64,000 bases of DNA from contig CAJJDN010000098.1 in assembly GCA_905182985.1 (NCBI GenBank), positions 27,578 to 91,577 of the forward strand. The letters are read 5' to 3'. This DNA comes from Paramecium sonneborni (lineage: Eukaryota > Ciliophora > Oligohymenophorea > Peniculida > Parameciidae). How positions within the stretch are numbered: position 1 is the stretch's first letter; the number at the start of each line of letters is the position of its first letter. The position numbers and the translations under genes were made by a program. Below, piece by piece: positions 1-13,500 of the stretch. The notes under the pieces were generated by a model. It was not told the DNA's origin. It did not search any database and saw nothing but the letters and a program-made list of their open reading frames with translations.

Positions 1-81
1 CCCAAACCCAAACCCAAACCCAAACCCAAACCCAAACCCAACCCCAACCCCAAACCCAAACCCAAACCCAAACCCAAACCC
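1..81. repeat. Telomeric repeat, C-rich strand
   Basis: The window begins with an uninterrupted run of CCCAAA units with a few CCCCAA variants around positions 36-56, ending in CCC before a GGGACT junction. A mixture of C3A3 and C4A2 units is the known Paramecium macronuclear telomere pattern; Tetrahymena uses only C4A2. The C-rich strand running 5' to 3' inward marks this as the left physical end of a chromosome. Confidence 0.97.
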
Positions 82-1736
82 GGGACTAAATTTCATCAAC
101 CCCCCTGAAATTTAGATTTTTAATTTAATTTTTTTTTTGACAGAATTTTTTGATGGAGTAGTATTTTGATTAACAATCTGTAAGTTTAAATATAAAAATA
201 AATTATATAGAATTCTCATTTTCTTAAACTTTAAGTGATATTGAACTTTAAGATTTAAGAAATGATATTAATCCTTTTTGAAAAAACTAAAAACATGATC
301 ACTCCACTTTTATATATAATACAAAATTCAAAAATAATAAAAGAATATATATCCTAATTCTCTTAATAATGGTTCTATGGTATTACGTAAATTAGAATTT
401 ATTGATAATAAAAATTTTAAGAAGAAAAAAAATTTGATAGTATTATGGTTAGATAGAAAATGTATTTGAGTGTTTATGGATTATTACGAAAATCTTAATT
501 TTTTTTCAGATTGATCAAATAATCAAATAGAAGCATAAATTATTAATAATAACTTAATGCTCAAATAGTTGATTATTCGATGATGGATATTTTGCAAAAG
601 AACATGTAATAAAAATATTTTTATCCATACAGAAATTATAGAATTTTTAATTAAACAAATTGAGCTAATAATTACTTTTTAAAGTATCTTTCTATATATT
701 AAATCTTTTAGTCTTTTATTATCTCAATAATTTTGAAGAATTTCCTATTTGTATTTATATGAATATATAATTACTTGAGTATTAAAAAATATTCAATATA
801 AAGTAATAGATTTTATTTGTTAATTATTTTTTAAAACCATTATATATATTAAATATAAAAAAATTGATGATTTTTTAAAAAAATATTTATATTTCCATCT
901 TTATATCATTTGGAATAAAAATACTGGCTAGATCATCTATTTGATTAAAAAACTTTTTACATCTACAGGCTACTTTAGGATAGAAGTTTATTAAAGAGTT
1001 AGAAATTCTGTGGTTTGATATAATTGAAAATAAGGATATGTTTTCTGAAAATGTAAAGTTATTGTTTGCTCCTAAATCTATAAAAGTTTCTCCATATAAT
1101 AAATTATCTTAATTCATTTATAACTGCACTTTTTTAAATACTTATTTTGAATAAAATCTTTTATTGGCTGCTATATTTTAATATTTTTATGCTTGTAGAT
1201 ATATAAAATTATGCCTTTAACATTTTTAATTAATTCCTGAATTAAAATTTTTCTTTTTGTGTATTATCTGTATTAAATCATAAACAGAAATATTTTGCTA
1301 AATTGGAAGCAAGAGTTAATCCTATCTTAGTATTTAGAACTATTAATAATATTTTAATAACAATACAGAAACAAATTTATTATTATTTAGAATAAGATGG
1401 GAATCTCGATTCTCTTTAAATTAATATTCTACATAGTATATCTTATTTTTTGAAAATAGATTATTTTCTCTTATTTTTTTACCTTTCTATCTTCGCTTAT
1501 TTTCAACTAAATTATTGTTTAAGAATGTTTAATTATAATTTTCTTTGATCAAATAGATATGACTCTCAGATTAAAATATCATCTATAGGATAAAAAGCAA
1601 ATAGAAAAAAATTTTTGGTTATGAGAGATAATTGTTTCTTTTAATTGCATGAAATTGGAGTTTTAAATAATGATTTAATTTATATAAATTAATATTTTAT
1701 TTAATAACATATAAAAACTAATTTAAACTAAAATTT
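82..1736. other. Subtelomeric AT-rich region without a supported gene
   Basis: This 1.65 kb stretch between the telomere and the first convincing gene is strongly AT rich. Chance frames open for 60-90 codons occur, as expected when only TGA stops, for example on the plus strand near 1280-1550, but none has a credible start, intron pattern or protein-like composition. A C-rich motif at about 97-110 directly follows the telomere junction. No RNA gene or mobile element was seen. Confidence 0.6.
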
Positions 1737-4700
1737 TCAGTTTTAGTTCTCTTGATTGTGAATCTAATTAAAATTATTATTATTTTTTCTTAGTATGTTA
1801 TTAAAATTCTGTACTATAACTACAAACATATAGCCAACAGCTGGGAAAGAAATTGCTAAAATAATTATCCATCCGACATAAAATATTTTAAAATACATCA
1901 TGATAAATCCTCCAAAATAAATCTAAAATAAAATTATAAAATACTGAAAAAACAATACTAAGCAAACATTAATCAATTTTATTAAACCATTTGACAAAAC
2001 AAGGTTAAGTCTTATATTGAAATATAAAAAGCAAAATAAGTAAAAAACTTACAAATGCCATTTAATATTAATATGCTTATTCTTAAACATTTCTAAAGAC
2101 AGTGCTCAAACCTAGTATCAGCAATTTAGCTTAAGTGAATATTACGACATAATTAGATTTGTATTTTAAATCTAAGGAATAATCATTATATTGAAATATT
2201 GGTAATAGATAAGCCTGTAATGGATAATAAATGATACATCCAAAAATTGAAAGTAATATAACGATAAAATGTAAATCTTCATAACATTGTAAATCTTTTT
2301 TTCTGATTAACATATAAGGATATTCAGAATAATCACAAATAAAAGCATCTATATAAATTTTCATAATAAATATAAATTAACCACTTATAATTTGAAGTGC
2401 CTTATTAATAAAGTATTTTATTTATGGGAAAGATACAATTTGATGATTTTCATCTAAACCATAAGTGTTATTCTCTATTTATTAAGATACCGAAAAGCCT
2501 AATAATATATACAAAAAGCTCAAAATCAAAGCAATTATAAGCAATGCTATATAATCCGTTGAGTTAGACTATTCAACTATTTAAAGATTAAAATCATATT
2601 AACTTTCTCCAAACCAACCAACCTTTTCATCAAAAGCCAAAAATGATAGAGCTATCATTTCAAATAATTTTATTAAAAATTATAAAATATTGGGAATTGA
2701 AATATAGAATTTAATTTCTTATTATTCTTAATTTTTTAAGGCTTAATCAAATTTGTTAGATTGAATTTCAATAATATCAATAATTTCTTAAGCTAATTAT
2801 TTCCATTGTGGAGTATCTTTAAATTAAATTGTCTCATTTAAAATTTATGGTTATAAACTGCTGATAAGCAATTTGTTTTTTAATTGTTCTAAGAATTTTT
2901 TGGGAGTGATCCAAATACATTTATGTATACTGTAACAAAATTTCCAAAATTTAAGTTTAGATGAAATTTAATCAATAGATTCAATAGCATTATCTTATTA
3001 AACTTTAATTTCTTCAATTTCATTATCTTTTATTAATTCAAGTCTATAAGGGATTTATTTTATTTTCTAGTTAAAAGGATGGTTTAACTTCGTTTGAATT
3101 GTGGTTTAAATAAAATCTGGTTTATGAACTTTTAGTTTAGGATAAAGGTTTTTAGCATATTTTTAAAGTGTTGGATAAAATTCTTTTGATTGTGCTTATA
3201 AACATAAACTATTAAAAATAAGTATTGCAAAATCTTCAACTGATAAAGTAAAACCATTGTTCTAATTCAAACTAAATGATTAAAATTTACTTAAAATAAA
3301 ATCATTTCGTTTTAAATTTAAAATATCTAAAACAATACTCAAATCTTTTTCAAAATATTTATGAAATTTCAACCAAAATTCTTCTACTTTATTTTATAAA
3401 CTATTTACAATAGCTTTAAAAAACTAATCAGTTTCTACTTTAATTAACTCTGATTAAGATATTTCTAAACTTTTCTAAACTGCTTTAATTCTAAGTAGAT
3501 TCATATAATATCTTTATTTTAATTTATCTTATTCTAACTAATATTTACCGCATTAACAAAAAAGAATTTGTTTTACAAAATATAAAAATCGATCCCAATA
3601 ACTTAAAGAAGTTATTACTTAATTTTAATTAGCCATTTATATACTTTCATAATCTAACTTAGATATTAATTTTTTTTGAAAAAATTATCTGTCATTTTCT
3701 TATTCATCTTTATTATAAACAGAAATGTTTACTGGATCTCCTTCAATCAAATTTTCTAATAAATTTTGTTTTTACATATTTAAATATTTAAAATAAATTA
3801 ATGAACATGTTTCTTCATCTGAATATACTCCATACTAAAATAAATTTTGAATTATCTCTTTAAGAATCTTTTTTTTTTTCATTTCTTATTCTTCTTTATT
3901 CAAAATAAGAGATTTTAAGATTGCTCTAATATTAATAAAGAATATTATAATTAATATTAAATAAGTAGTAAAGATTTACACAAAAATTGAAAATTCTTTT
4001 GTTTAACTTTCAAAATTAATAGCTAAAATAGGTGCAATAACTCCAAAAGGTCCAATAAAAAATATCCAAGCTTAGATAATTATCAATGGTATTATAAATT
4101 TTTAATATTTTTCGTAAAGTAAATATTTCTTAAACATAATCAAATTATAATAATAAATTCCTACAAATGGTAAGCAAATAGCATTAATCAATAATGCATA
4201 GCTCAAAGTTTTATTACTAATTGTGAGAGCAATAGGAAGTACAATAAAAAACATAAAAATAATTAAATAAATGATATAATTTAGACAACTATTAAAATAT
4301 TCTTCTGATTCTTAAGAGGTTAAAACATTAATTTTATCTAAAATTAAAGCTTTGTTTATTAAAACAAATAAAGCTATCAAAATCACTAATAAGCCTTACA
4401 ACTAAAATATAATTATAAAATTACCACTCCTTTTTTAATATTAGACTAATTTGATTGTGGTTCATTCCATACATAATAACATACAGCATAAAATCCAATT
4501 GTAAAAATTAATTAATTGAACAATTAGGCATAGTTATTCAAATCAATACATTTAAAAGCAGTTGAAAAATCTTAAAGTTTAAATAGTTTGATAGAATCAT
4601 ATAGATATAATACAATAATTGATATATGATAAATCATAATTATAATTACAGGAATCAATCCTAAACTAATAAATATCCAAAAAAAGATTTATAATGCAGA

Positions 4701-6210
4701 ATAATTCAGTTGATCTACATCAGATAATACATTAAGAAATCCTAAAGGAAAAGCAAAACCAATTAACACAATTCCATAAGTAAACATTTAATAATCTTTT
4801 TTTTCTGATTTAAAATATCCTATCATGCTCCATGCTAAATTTATAAATAAAGGAAACATTCCAATTATTTTTGAAACTTATTTAAAATGATCTATATCTT
4901 TAAGATAACTCAAACACATTAGACAAATAAAGCCTAAAAATACTACATAAAATAAAGTGCCATATAAATATAAATTTTGAGGGTGATAACCTGAATTTGT
5001 CATGTGACTGATTAAAAATAAAAATAATGGTATCATTAAAAAAAAGCTAAAAAAAGTTAGAGCTAATTCTTAATCTCCTTTATTTAATTCGTATAATGTT
5101 GAAACAAAACAATATATTTCAAGAATACTATAGCTAACAAAAATCAATATAGGAACTGTTTTTTATAAATTTAATTTTCTTCTTGTATTATCAAAAAGTT
5201 CATCTACAATTTATAAAATACTATTTCTGATCAATTAATCTGATTATTTAATGTTTGCTAATAATTTAAGATCCATTTCTATTTAAATTGGACTTAATTT
5301 ACACAACTCTTAATATATTACAATAGAAAATGCAAATATTATAATAAAAACTGAAGGAGCTGTTAAATTAATTATTTCTTCAATTAAAGTATCAATTTAG
5401 TCAAATTCATTCAAAATTGTAATAATAATTTAGAAAAGAAATAAGTACATAACAAATAAGCAAAATCCACATTTATAAATTGCAGCAATTAACTCATTAT
5501 AAATCCTAGTTAAATAAGTTGTTATTCCTTTATTTATTAAGGATATTATAAATATAAGATAACTTACAATACAAAATCCTATGAGTTAATAATTAGTAGA
5601 TTAGTCATAGGTTAATTAAATTAATAGTGGAATTAAAATTAATAATATAAATAATATAATCCATAAACTAACCATCTAGATATTTTGGAATCTAAAAATA
5701 AAGAAAAATAATTACAGTAGAGAAAAAAATGTTAATAAGGATAAATATTAAGGTAGATTTTATGAAATATCTGATCTAAATTCATTACTTTTAATAGTAT
5801 CATTGTTACTTAAATTCTATTAATTAAAATAAACATTATACCAATGATTGTAACAAAGCAATTATCCATATAATTATATAAAAGAAAATAATTATTAGAT
5901 CATAAGTATGAAACTCTATTTAAAGTTTAAATGGTCTACAAAAATTTTCGAAATCTTTCTCATACTGAAATAAAATTTTCTCTAATACATTTCTACTTCT
6001 GCTAATACATATTTTTAGATTTCCACTTTAATCATTTTTTTCATTCTTTTTGCCATTTTCTTGATATATATCTAAAATATTTAATAATATTCTTATTTCT
6101 TCATTTTATGGTCCTACATAATGATATTCTTTTTTATTTATTGTGTATATTTTATTTATTTAGTGACTCAAATCCTAATTTTCTTAGTCTAAGGCTTAAT
6201 TTTCAATCAT
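1737..6210 (-). CDS. Large polytopic membrane protein, 1467 aa, family not recognised
   Basis: I do not recognise the family. The frame starts at ATG 6210 and ends at TGA 1737-1739 after removing three GT-AG introns (5817-5841, 4402-4424, 1923-1944; 25, 23 and 22 nt), leaving exactly 1468 codons. The first 100 residues are hydrophilic. Hydrophobic segments begin near residues 105-125 and continue from about 170, making more than ten likely membrane spans through roughly residue 620. A soluble, helical, charged region of about 400 residues follows, and then further spans to the C-terminus. That arrangement suits a large membrane receptor or transporter-like protein, but I infer no function. 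It is the first apparently intact gene from the telomere. Confidence 0.8.
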
Positions 6211-6483
6211 TTTTTATGCTTGCTACATAATTTTATATTTAAATTTAATAATGGCAATATAATTATAAAGTCTTTAAAATAATTAAAAATATTCTACTTA
6301 AAATTAGAAGATTTTTATTTTGATAAAAAGATAGATAAAGATATCAATCATTATCCTTTTAAACTTTATGCTAAATTCTTTGATTTTTGCATCAATAATT
6401 GATCTGAGTACTAAATTATTAAAAATATCATAATCATTAAGTGCTATAAACTATTAAATAAGATCTAATTATTTATATCTTAT

Positions 6484-7940
6484 TCATAAGTTTTTATGAA
6501 ATGACAGCTATAAGTTACTATTTTTTTTAGGATAATAAAATGGATTACAAAAAATACTTAAACTTTTTACTTTATACGATTAAACAATACCATCCTTATG
6601 CTTAAAGAAGCCATGAGACGTTGTAATAGGATGAAATACTATAATCATATTAGCTAACCTTTCTTTTGAAGCTACTATATAAAATAAAAATAGTATCAAG
6701 TGATTCATTTGGCTTAAATAATTAGGTATAATCATTGCTATACCAATAATACATGTAAATATACAAAGATATAATCTACTAAAAGCAACAATATAAAACT
6801 TCCTACAAACTTTAAAAACAATCCTTCTTCTAATAGAGTTTTATTTATTTCTTATTTTTGAAATCTAACGACCTATTATTAGAGGTATACAAATTAGTAA
6901 ATGCAAAAAGTATTACTAACATATTTAATGATACCATAAAATAAAAAGAACTTTATACAAAGTTTCCAAATAATATGCCATTTACAGAATTAATTAGAAA
7001 AATCAAATGAAAATACCACTTAATCTCTTAAAATTTTATAGATCCAGCATAACTACTAATTATTGTTACTTTTTTTTCTAATTTTTATATATGAATTGGT
7101 TTAGTATTATTAATTAGATTAACTAAATGTACAGAATTTTTGCTCCATCTGATAAAAAAATATGATGCACTCTCCATTCATTAATGATTAATGGATGAAA
7201 TAATTCAAGAGCAAAAATATTAAAACTTTTTGTTGTTAAATTAAAAATTCAGAACCATTGTTTAAGTCTAATTTATTCCAAAACCCATCAGTTAAATTTT
7301 ACATAAGCCAAATTTAAACTATTTTTTTAAATGCATGATTATTATCATGATTAAATCATAGTTTAGAGACATTAATTGTTTTGTAATCCATATAAAGATC
7401 ATAGCTTTGGTCAACTATAATCATTTTTAGTTCAGATTTAGAAATAATAAATGTCTTTCTTTTTTTTGGGATAATTAGGATCAAATGTAACGTAATAAGC
7501 CCCACTCATTAATACTTCTATGATTGATGCTACAAAATTGAATATAATTACTAATACCAACATTCTTACCATTGATATAGTTTTGCATTGATGAGATATA
7601 ACACCTCATAAACATGATAAGTCTCATCAATAATGATAGTCAGTGCTTCTCTTTTTATTTCTTGGAGATAAGATATAACTATAAATATATTTTTTTACCA
7701 TAAGCAGCTCTATTAATTACATCTTATTCAATTGCAATGTCATTCATGTATTTAACAAGGCTTTGAACTAATATATAATCTATTTTTCCTCAGAAATATT
7801 TTTTATACTAGGGTGAATTAGAATAGGTTATTTTAGTTCTGGAAAAAAGTAACCTATATTTTCCTGATTATTACAGCCTTCTTGGTCAAATACGAATTGC
7901 AGAATACCTTTCTCCCTAGTAATTAAGCTATTATATTCAG
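6484..7940 (-). pseudogene. Broken membrane-protein gene
   Basis: Several minus-strand stretches read as good protein but sit in different frames that plausible introns do not join. Near 7770-7690 there is a helical stretch ending RAAY, followed by a convincing 20-nt intron (7679-7698) and a further helical stretch with the motif IIIDETYHVYE. A membrane segment lies near 7570-7510. A last open block from 6981 to TGA 6484-6486 (165 codons) has a spanning segment with the motif IGIAMIIPNY. At least two shifts, for example near 7600 and 6850, cannot be explained by GT-AG introns. The style resembles the sensor and membrane parts of ciliate TmcB-like proteins, but that is a weak inference. Decay would fit the subtelomeric position; an unusual gene model or sequencing errors are alternatives. 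Confidence 0.45.
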
Positions 7941-8829
7941 TTATTATATGGTTCAGACTTTATGACAAATATTTCTTTATAAGAATATCATAGTTGAACT
8001 TAGCTTCTGATTATGTATAAATACTCTACATAGTCAATTATTTAAATTTGAAGAATTTGAAAAAATCATTAAAATTGGTTTTAATTACATGCCACAGTTT
8101 GTGGAAATATTTTTACAATAAATTAAGAGTTGCATATACAAATCTAATATGTATAAAATAAAGTTTATGTTAATTTAATTCTAGAAATAATTGAATAAAT
8201 ATCTTGTAAACACAATTATAAATGGTATCTATTTCAGTATTATAACTGAAATAAAATTCCGATTAATTTAAAGAAAAAATCTAGAGTTTTGTGTATCTTC
8301 TAATCCAGGTTCAACTTGTTGTATAAAATACATTCAAGATGAAAGTCCCGAATATAATTGTTTAAGTTAAGCTATTTACAAATCTTAAAACTTTTATCTT
8401 AACAGACATTTTAATTCCCTAGTATGCACTAACTCTATTTCTATGAATTATGGTTTAAACAAATTATACATGAATTTTCTGCATAAAAAACATTATTGCA
8501 AATAACCTTAAGCAAAAAATTTTATTTTCCATAAAAAGAGTGAGGAATATATTAAAAGTTATTTTTATACAAAAAGATATACTTGAAATTATGGGAACTT
8601 TGTCATTCCTATCTTTTTAGAAATTATTTAGGGAAATCTAGTGATTTAATTTTTTGAGGTTGAATTTTTACTTGGATTTAAGAATAAAAACTTTTCAAAT
8701 TATAATTTTTTTTCTAAAGGAGAAAATAAAAGATTCAAAAAATATTTTAAAAAAATTAAAAATCAACCTCAGGGGTTGATGTTTGAAAAAAGAACATCTT
8801 CACTAATAAGATAGAGACTGTTCAATAGA

Positions 8830-9602
8830 ATGGAAATTCACTATCAAAGAAACAAGAGTAATCCAATACAAAATAATACTTCAACATAATTAAACATACA
8901 ACAAAAAGCAGAAAGATTAAAGCAAGGGTCAATAGCAATTAGATGGAGGTGGCAACCAATTACCAAGACGATAAGGAAGTCAAAAGAAAAAGAAAAATAC
9001 GAAGAATATTGAAGGTCCCAAATATGAAGAAGGAGAGGCTTAGAAGATAGAAATAAGTATTCAATAAAGCCATATTATATGATTGGTGAGAATGAAAGAT
9101 ATTATGATGAAATGGAACAAATATAGAAACAGGCTACATCTCAGGACGATGGGTTTAAATCAATCTATTTGTGAAGATTCTTTGAAGCTCTGTACTAGTG
9201 TAAGTAGAATATTGAACATAGATAATTATCCTCTTGAGGTAAGAAATAGTCTTATTGAAAAGGAAAATGATTAGATCAATCGTAACCCTCTATACTCTAA
9301 AGTTTCTGGAATCACTAACCTTACTTTGTTAATTCTTGGAAAAGAAGTCCTTCCAAATATAAAACGAGACCACAGATTAATGATGGCTAAGTTTAAATAC
9401 TACAACAGTGACTTTGATGAGATAATAGTGAGTGAAGAAGGTCATTTGGGACTTACTTTAAAAATTACTAAAAACAACAATCCATGGATAGAGTTCATAA
9501 AAGACAAAGTTTATATGGATTATAATTAAAACATAAAAAATGTTAAAATAATAGAAACATAGGACGGGATTTAATATTAGTTGCTTTGGAACCAGAAAAT
9601 TT
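8830..9602 (+). pseudogene. Broken, relatively G-rich coding remnant of unknown function
   Basis: From 9083 a frame is open for about 170 codons to TGA near 9600 and has a protein-like composition: basic stretches, mixed polar residues, and arginine and leucine codons rare in the neighbouring genes. The same frame is open upstream from about 8815 but is cut by a TGA at 9080-9082. A second frame begins with ATG 8830 and ends near 9010. No GT-AG intron of normal size removes the TGA. The G content is visibly higher than in flanking DNA. I do not recognise the protein. It could be a decayed gene, an imported or mobile-element gene, or a gene with an unseen intron. Confidence 0.45.
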
Positions 9603-10576
9603 GATTTTTTGATCAAAAAAAGTGTTTACCTATACATACTCAATCTGAGCTTGCTATAAATGTTACTTCTTCCACTTTAGTACCTAAAAAACAAAAAAAA
9701 TATTTTAAACAAGTATATTTCAATTTATATTTTTTTATCAATGGTTCATTTTCAAAAAATAAACTCATTAAATTTCTTAAATTTTTTTTGAACCATTAAT
9801 TTCAATTAAGTTCGATCCAAATTTTAATAAATATCATTAAGCTATTTAGAAATTATGTTTCCTTAAGTCCTTATTATCATATTTGGCTTTTAAAGTATTT
9901 CATAATTTGATCTAAAGCAACTTAAGATAAAAATGTTGAATTAAAATAGAATCGAAAATTCAATTACGATAGTTTTTAACTCTTAAAATAATAAATGAAG
10001 AGTCTTTTATACTTTTATTAAAAAGAATATTAATAGAGATAAAAAATATTAAAATCATTAAATGTTTAATATTTTTTTGGAAACAGATTACAAATTATAT
10101 AATCAGTTTATGACTACAAAGAATTAGATATAGATTTAAAAAATGGGATGAAAAAACTATTGAATCAATAGATCAATCTTGTGATAATTATTATAAATTT
10201 CCAATTTTTTTCATATATTTGATAATATTTAGAAAAATGTTAATTTAAAAAGATAATAAAATTATCTCTTTGTACATGAAATCGAATAATGGTAATGTAA
10301 ATTTATGATATCTTTCTCTAGTGAAGCTTTATGAAATTATGGTCTAATTAAATATACCAAATATAAATATTAACTATTTTAAATAATTAAAAATTAATAT
10401 AAAGAGAGATTGTTCTAATAGACATTTTATTGAAATTTGATAAAAAACACCGTGCTATTCGATAATATTTTTTATTCCAAATCAGTATTATATTAATAAT
10501 CTGATATTAAATAAAAAATCCAAGATAGTGTATATATTAAGTTACCAAATAAAATTTATTAATATTAAAAAATCAA
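9603..10576. other. Intergenic AT-rich region
   Basis: About 970 bases between the broken remnant and the type I membrane protein gene. I see only low-complexity AT-rich sequence and no reading frame with protein-like composition on either strand. The upstream control region of the gene at 10577 presumably lies at its right edge. Confidence 0.55.
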
Positions 10577-13500
10577 ATGATTATAATATTCTTAGCAATC
10601 AATGTGATTGGTAAGTTTTCTTATCCTTAATTCAACCAAGAATAAGAAATTTCTTTGTATCCAACAGTAGGAGAATTTTATCAATATTAAATGGGCTTGG
10701 AATCAGATTCTTAATTAAAGTGCAAAATGCATCCTGAAGTTCCAAATGTCGAGTTTATCAATTAATGCGAAAAAATATACTAAACAAAAGGAAATTGTAA
10801 AATATTATGAAGTTTATTGTAGAATTTAAATCCATGTCATCAAACAGTACACATTTTGGTACTCTGACAAATAAAAATGAAGTGATTATATATGAGTGGA
10901 AGAATTCAATGATTCAATAATTTGGATAATCTGTGCCAATTGACCCTTTGTTTAATTGTTTTAACATCAATTTGTCTTTAGAATTTTAAATTTTGGTAGA
11001 TTGCTATTACAACAATGAATTTCTTTTAATTTAATTAAAAGATTCATAATCAGCAATGGCTTATTCTATAATATCATCATCACCAACTTAAACTAAAATG
11101 TAATCAATTTTAAATGGAACAAATGCTTTTTTAGTATACGCATAATATTTTTAGAAATATACAATTCTCTCACTAATTTCATCATAATTTTTAAATCTAA
11201 GTAGCTTGAATTAAACATTTGTTGATTTTGATATCCCAATTACAATAAGCCCTAATATTTATCCAATTACTTCCAATATTATTTTCCAGTATACGATATC
11301 TCCTGATTCTAAATTTCTTTACAAAACAAAGATGACCATGCATGGTAGTAGTAGTTTTAATACTATAAGTGCTTATTACAATTTATGGAGTTGTTCTTAG
11401 TGCGATCAATTATAGATTTCATATTTTTAAGCCTAAAGCAATTAGATATGGACAGGTTCATTATTTGGATGTGAAAGTGAAATAAAATAGGTAGTTTTAA
11501 ATGAATTTACTATATCTGCGAAGCCGATTTTAAAAATACTCTAAAGTAACTAATTTATAATAAATTAATATACTGATTAAATGCAGATTAGGGAATAAAA
11601 CACATAACAAGATTATTTTTATTATCTATTATAAAATTAAAAGAACTCTCTATTATATTTGAATTCTGATAATGAATTATTTTCATTTAATTAAGAGATT
11701 GAAGTTTATAAAATTAGTTATCCATTCTTAGAAATCAACTTAACTACTAATGAAAATGTAGAATAAAATCATCCTTTTTAACTTATATGTCTAAGTGAGG
11801 GATAACAACAACGCATTTACAATTACTATAATTTTTTTCTTTAAGTATTACCTTAGAATGATACAAATATATAGATAATGTTTAATTAAGATTTCCAGTA
11901 GTATTAAACTTTATTTAACTATTATTCATACACTTAATTTAATAGTTTTTCAGGACAATTATTAAATTATAGGCCAAACTACAATGAAACTTATTTAAAT
12001 TTTTAATTTTTAACTTTTTCCAAAGTTGGTGAAATACTTTAGATTTATTAATTGGTATAATTACTTTCAATAATTTAAACTTAACAATAATATCTAATAG
12101 GATATGGTAATAATACACTTAATCTATTACTTTGCAATTAAAAGAACAGTACTCAATTGTAATATTGCTAAACACTAGACTCAATTTCGTTCTCTCAAAA
12201 TGTCAGTTCTTTATAAGTTGCTTTTAGTTTATATCCTCCCAAAATTCTTATTGGACTCAGTTCTAATGATACAATTTATTTATTTTAATACTAGAATAAT
12301 TCTAACTCTTCAATGACATAATCAAATTATACCTTTGAATAATAATTCTCAGATTTTGTATTAACATATAATAGTATTATAGTTCTAATTTAACATCAAG
12401 AAATTCAAATCTTAGCATTTAATAATCAAAATAACTATACTTTAAATTAATAGTCAATAAATAAATTGTTTAATAGCATTCAGTTCAATCCTCTATAAAT
12501 TATTGTGAATTCTTAATTCTAATCTTCTTTTTTATACATCAATAATGTTAATGATGTCATCATAATATCTATTGATTAGAATAGCTTACCAATACCAATT
12601 ACAACTATTGGTGTCAATTTCACAATAGAATTAATAAATTTAGTAAGCTAATAATTGATATTATCATTAATCTGTAATAATCAACAAAATATTTGCTTCT
12701 AAATTTGGAATGTGTAATAATTGCCAAAATACTATTATGTAAAGAATCTACCTAGTGTAAATTTTGATAATAACATAATAATCTAATCTGATAACTTATT
12801 CTTCTATGTTACTTTTAGCAATCAAACTGTTTATGTTTATAATCCTCAATTATCATATCATATGAGTTTATATTATGTTTTATAATTAAATTCATCCATT
12901 TAAGGTAGCTAATATTTGGGTTTACAAAAAAATAGCCAAATTGAAATGTCGTTGATAATTTCTAACAATAGTTTATTTATACTTAGTGATATATAAGTTG
13001 TAAATCTAACTATTTAATAGTAAATATAAACCTTTAACAATTCAATAAGTTACCCATAATTTATTTATAACTATACTATAACTTCATAGTTAAATGACAC
13101 AGCCTTCTAGTAAACTCCAAATTAAAGTATGGCTTTATATTCAAATTTCACAGTATTATAAAATTTAACAAATATATCAGTGAGTATAACTTCAGAGAAT
13201 ATAATCCCTGAGTCTAAAAATTTCACATTTCCAATGAATCTAATTCTTGATAGACAAATAGGATAATGTTATCTAAATAACAGCTATGATTAAAACAAAT
13301 TTTGCCAGCTAACTTAAATTTCTCATTAATATTATAACATTTCTAATATTCAAAATTATTCCTTAATTACTTCAATAAATAACGAAATTTTTGCTTTACA
13401 GAATATCTCTTACATTTAAACTGTAAATAGTGATTTAACTCCTTAATTTAGTCTTGATTATTCATATCTAAATTTGAGTGTTTGTGATTAATCAACATCA

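Noticed and set aside
8764..8784. Short inverted repeat ATCAACC...GGTTGAT near the remnant
   Set aside because: A 7-base stem alone is not evidence of a terminator or element end, and no partner copy or target duplication was seen.
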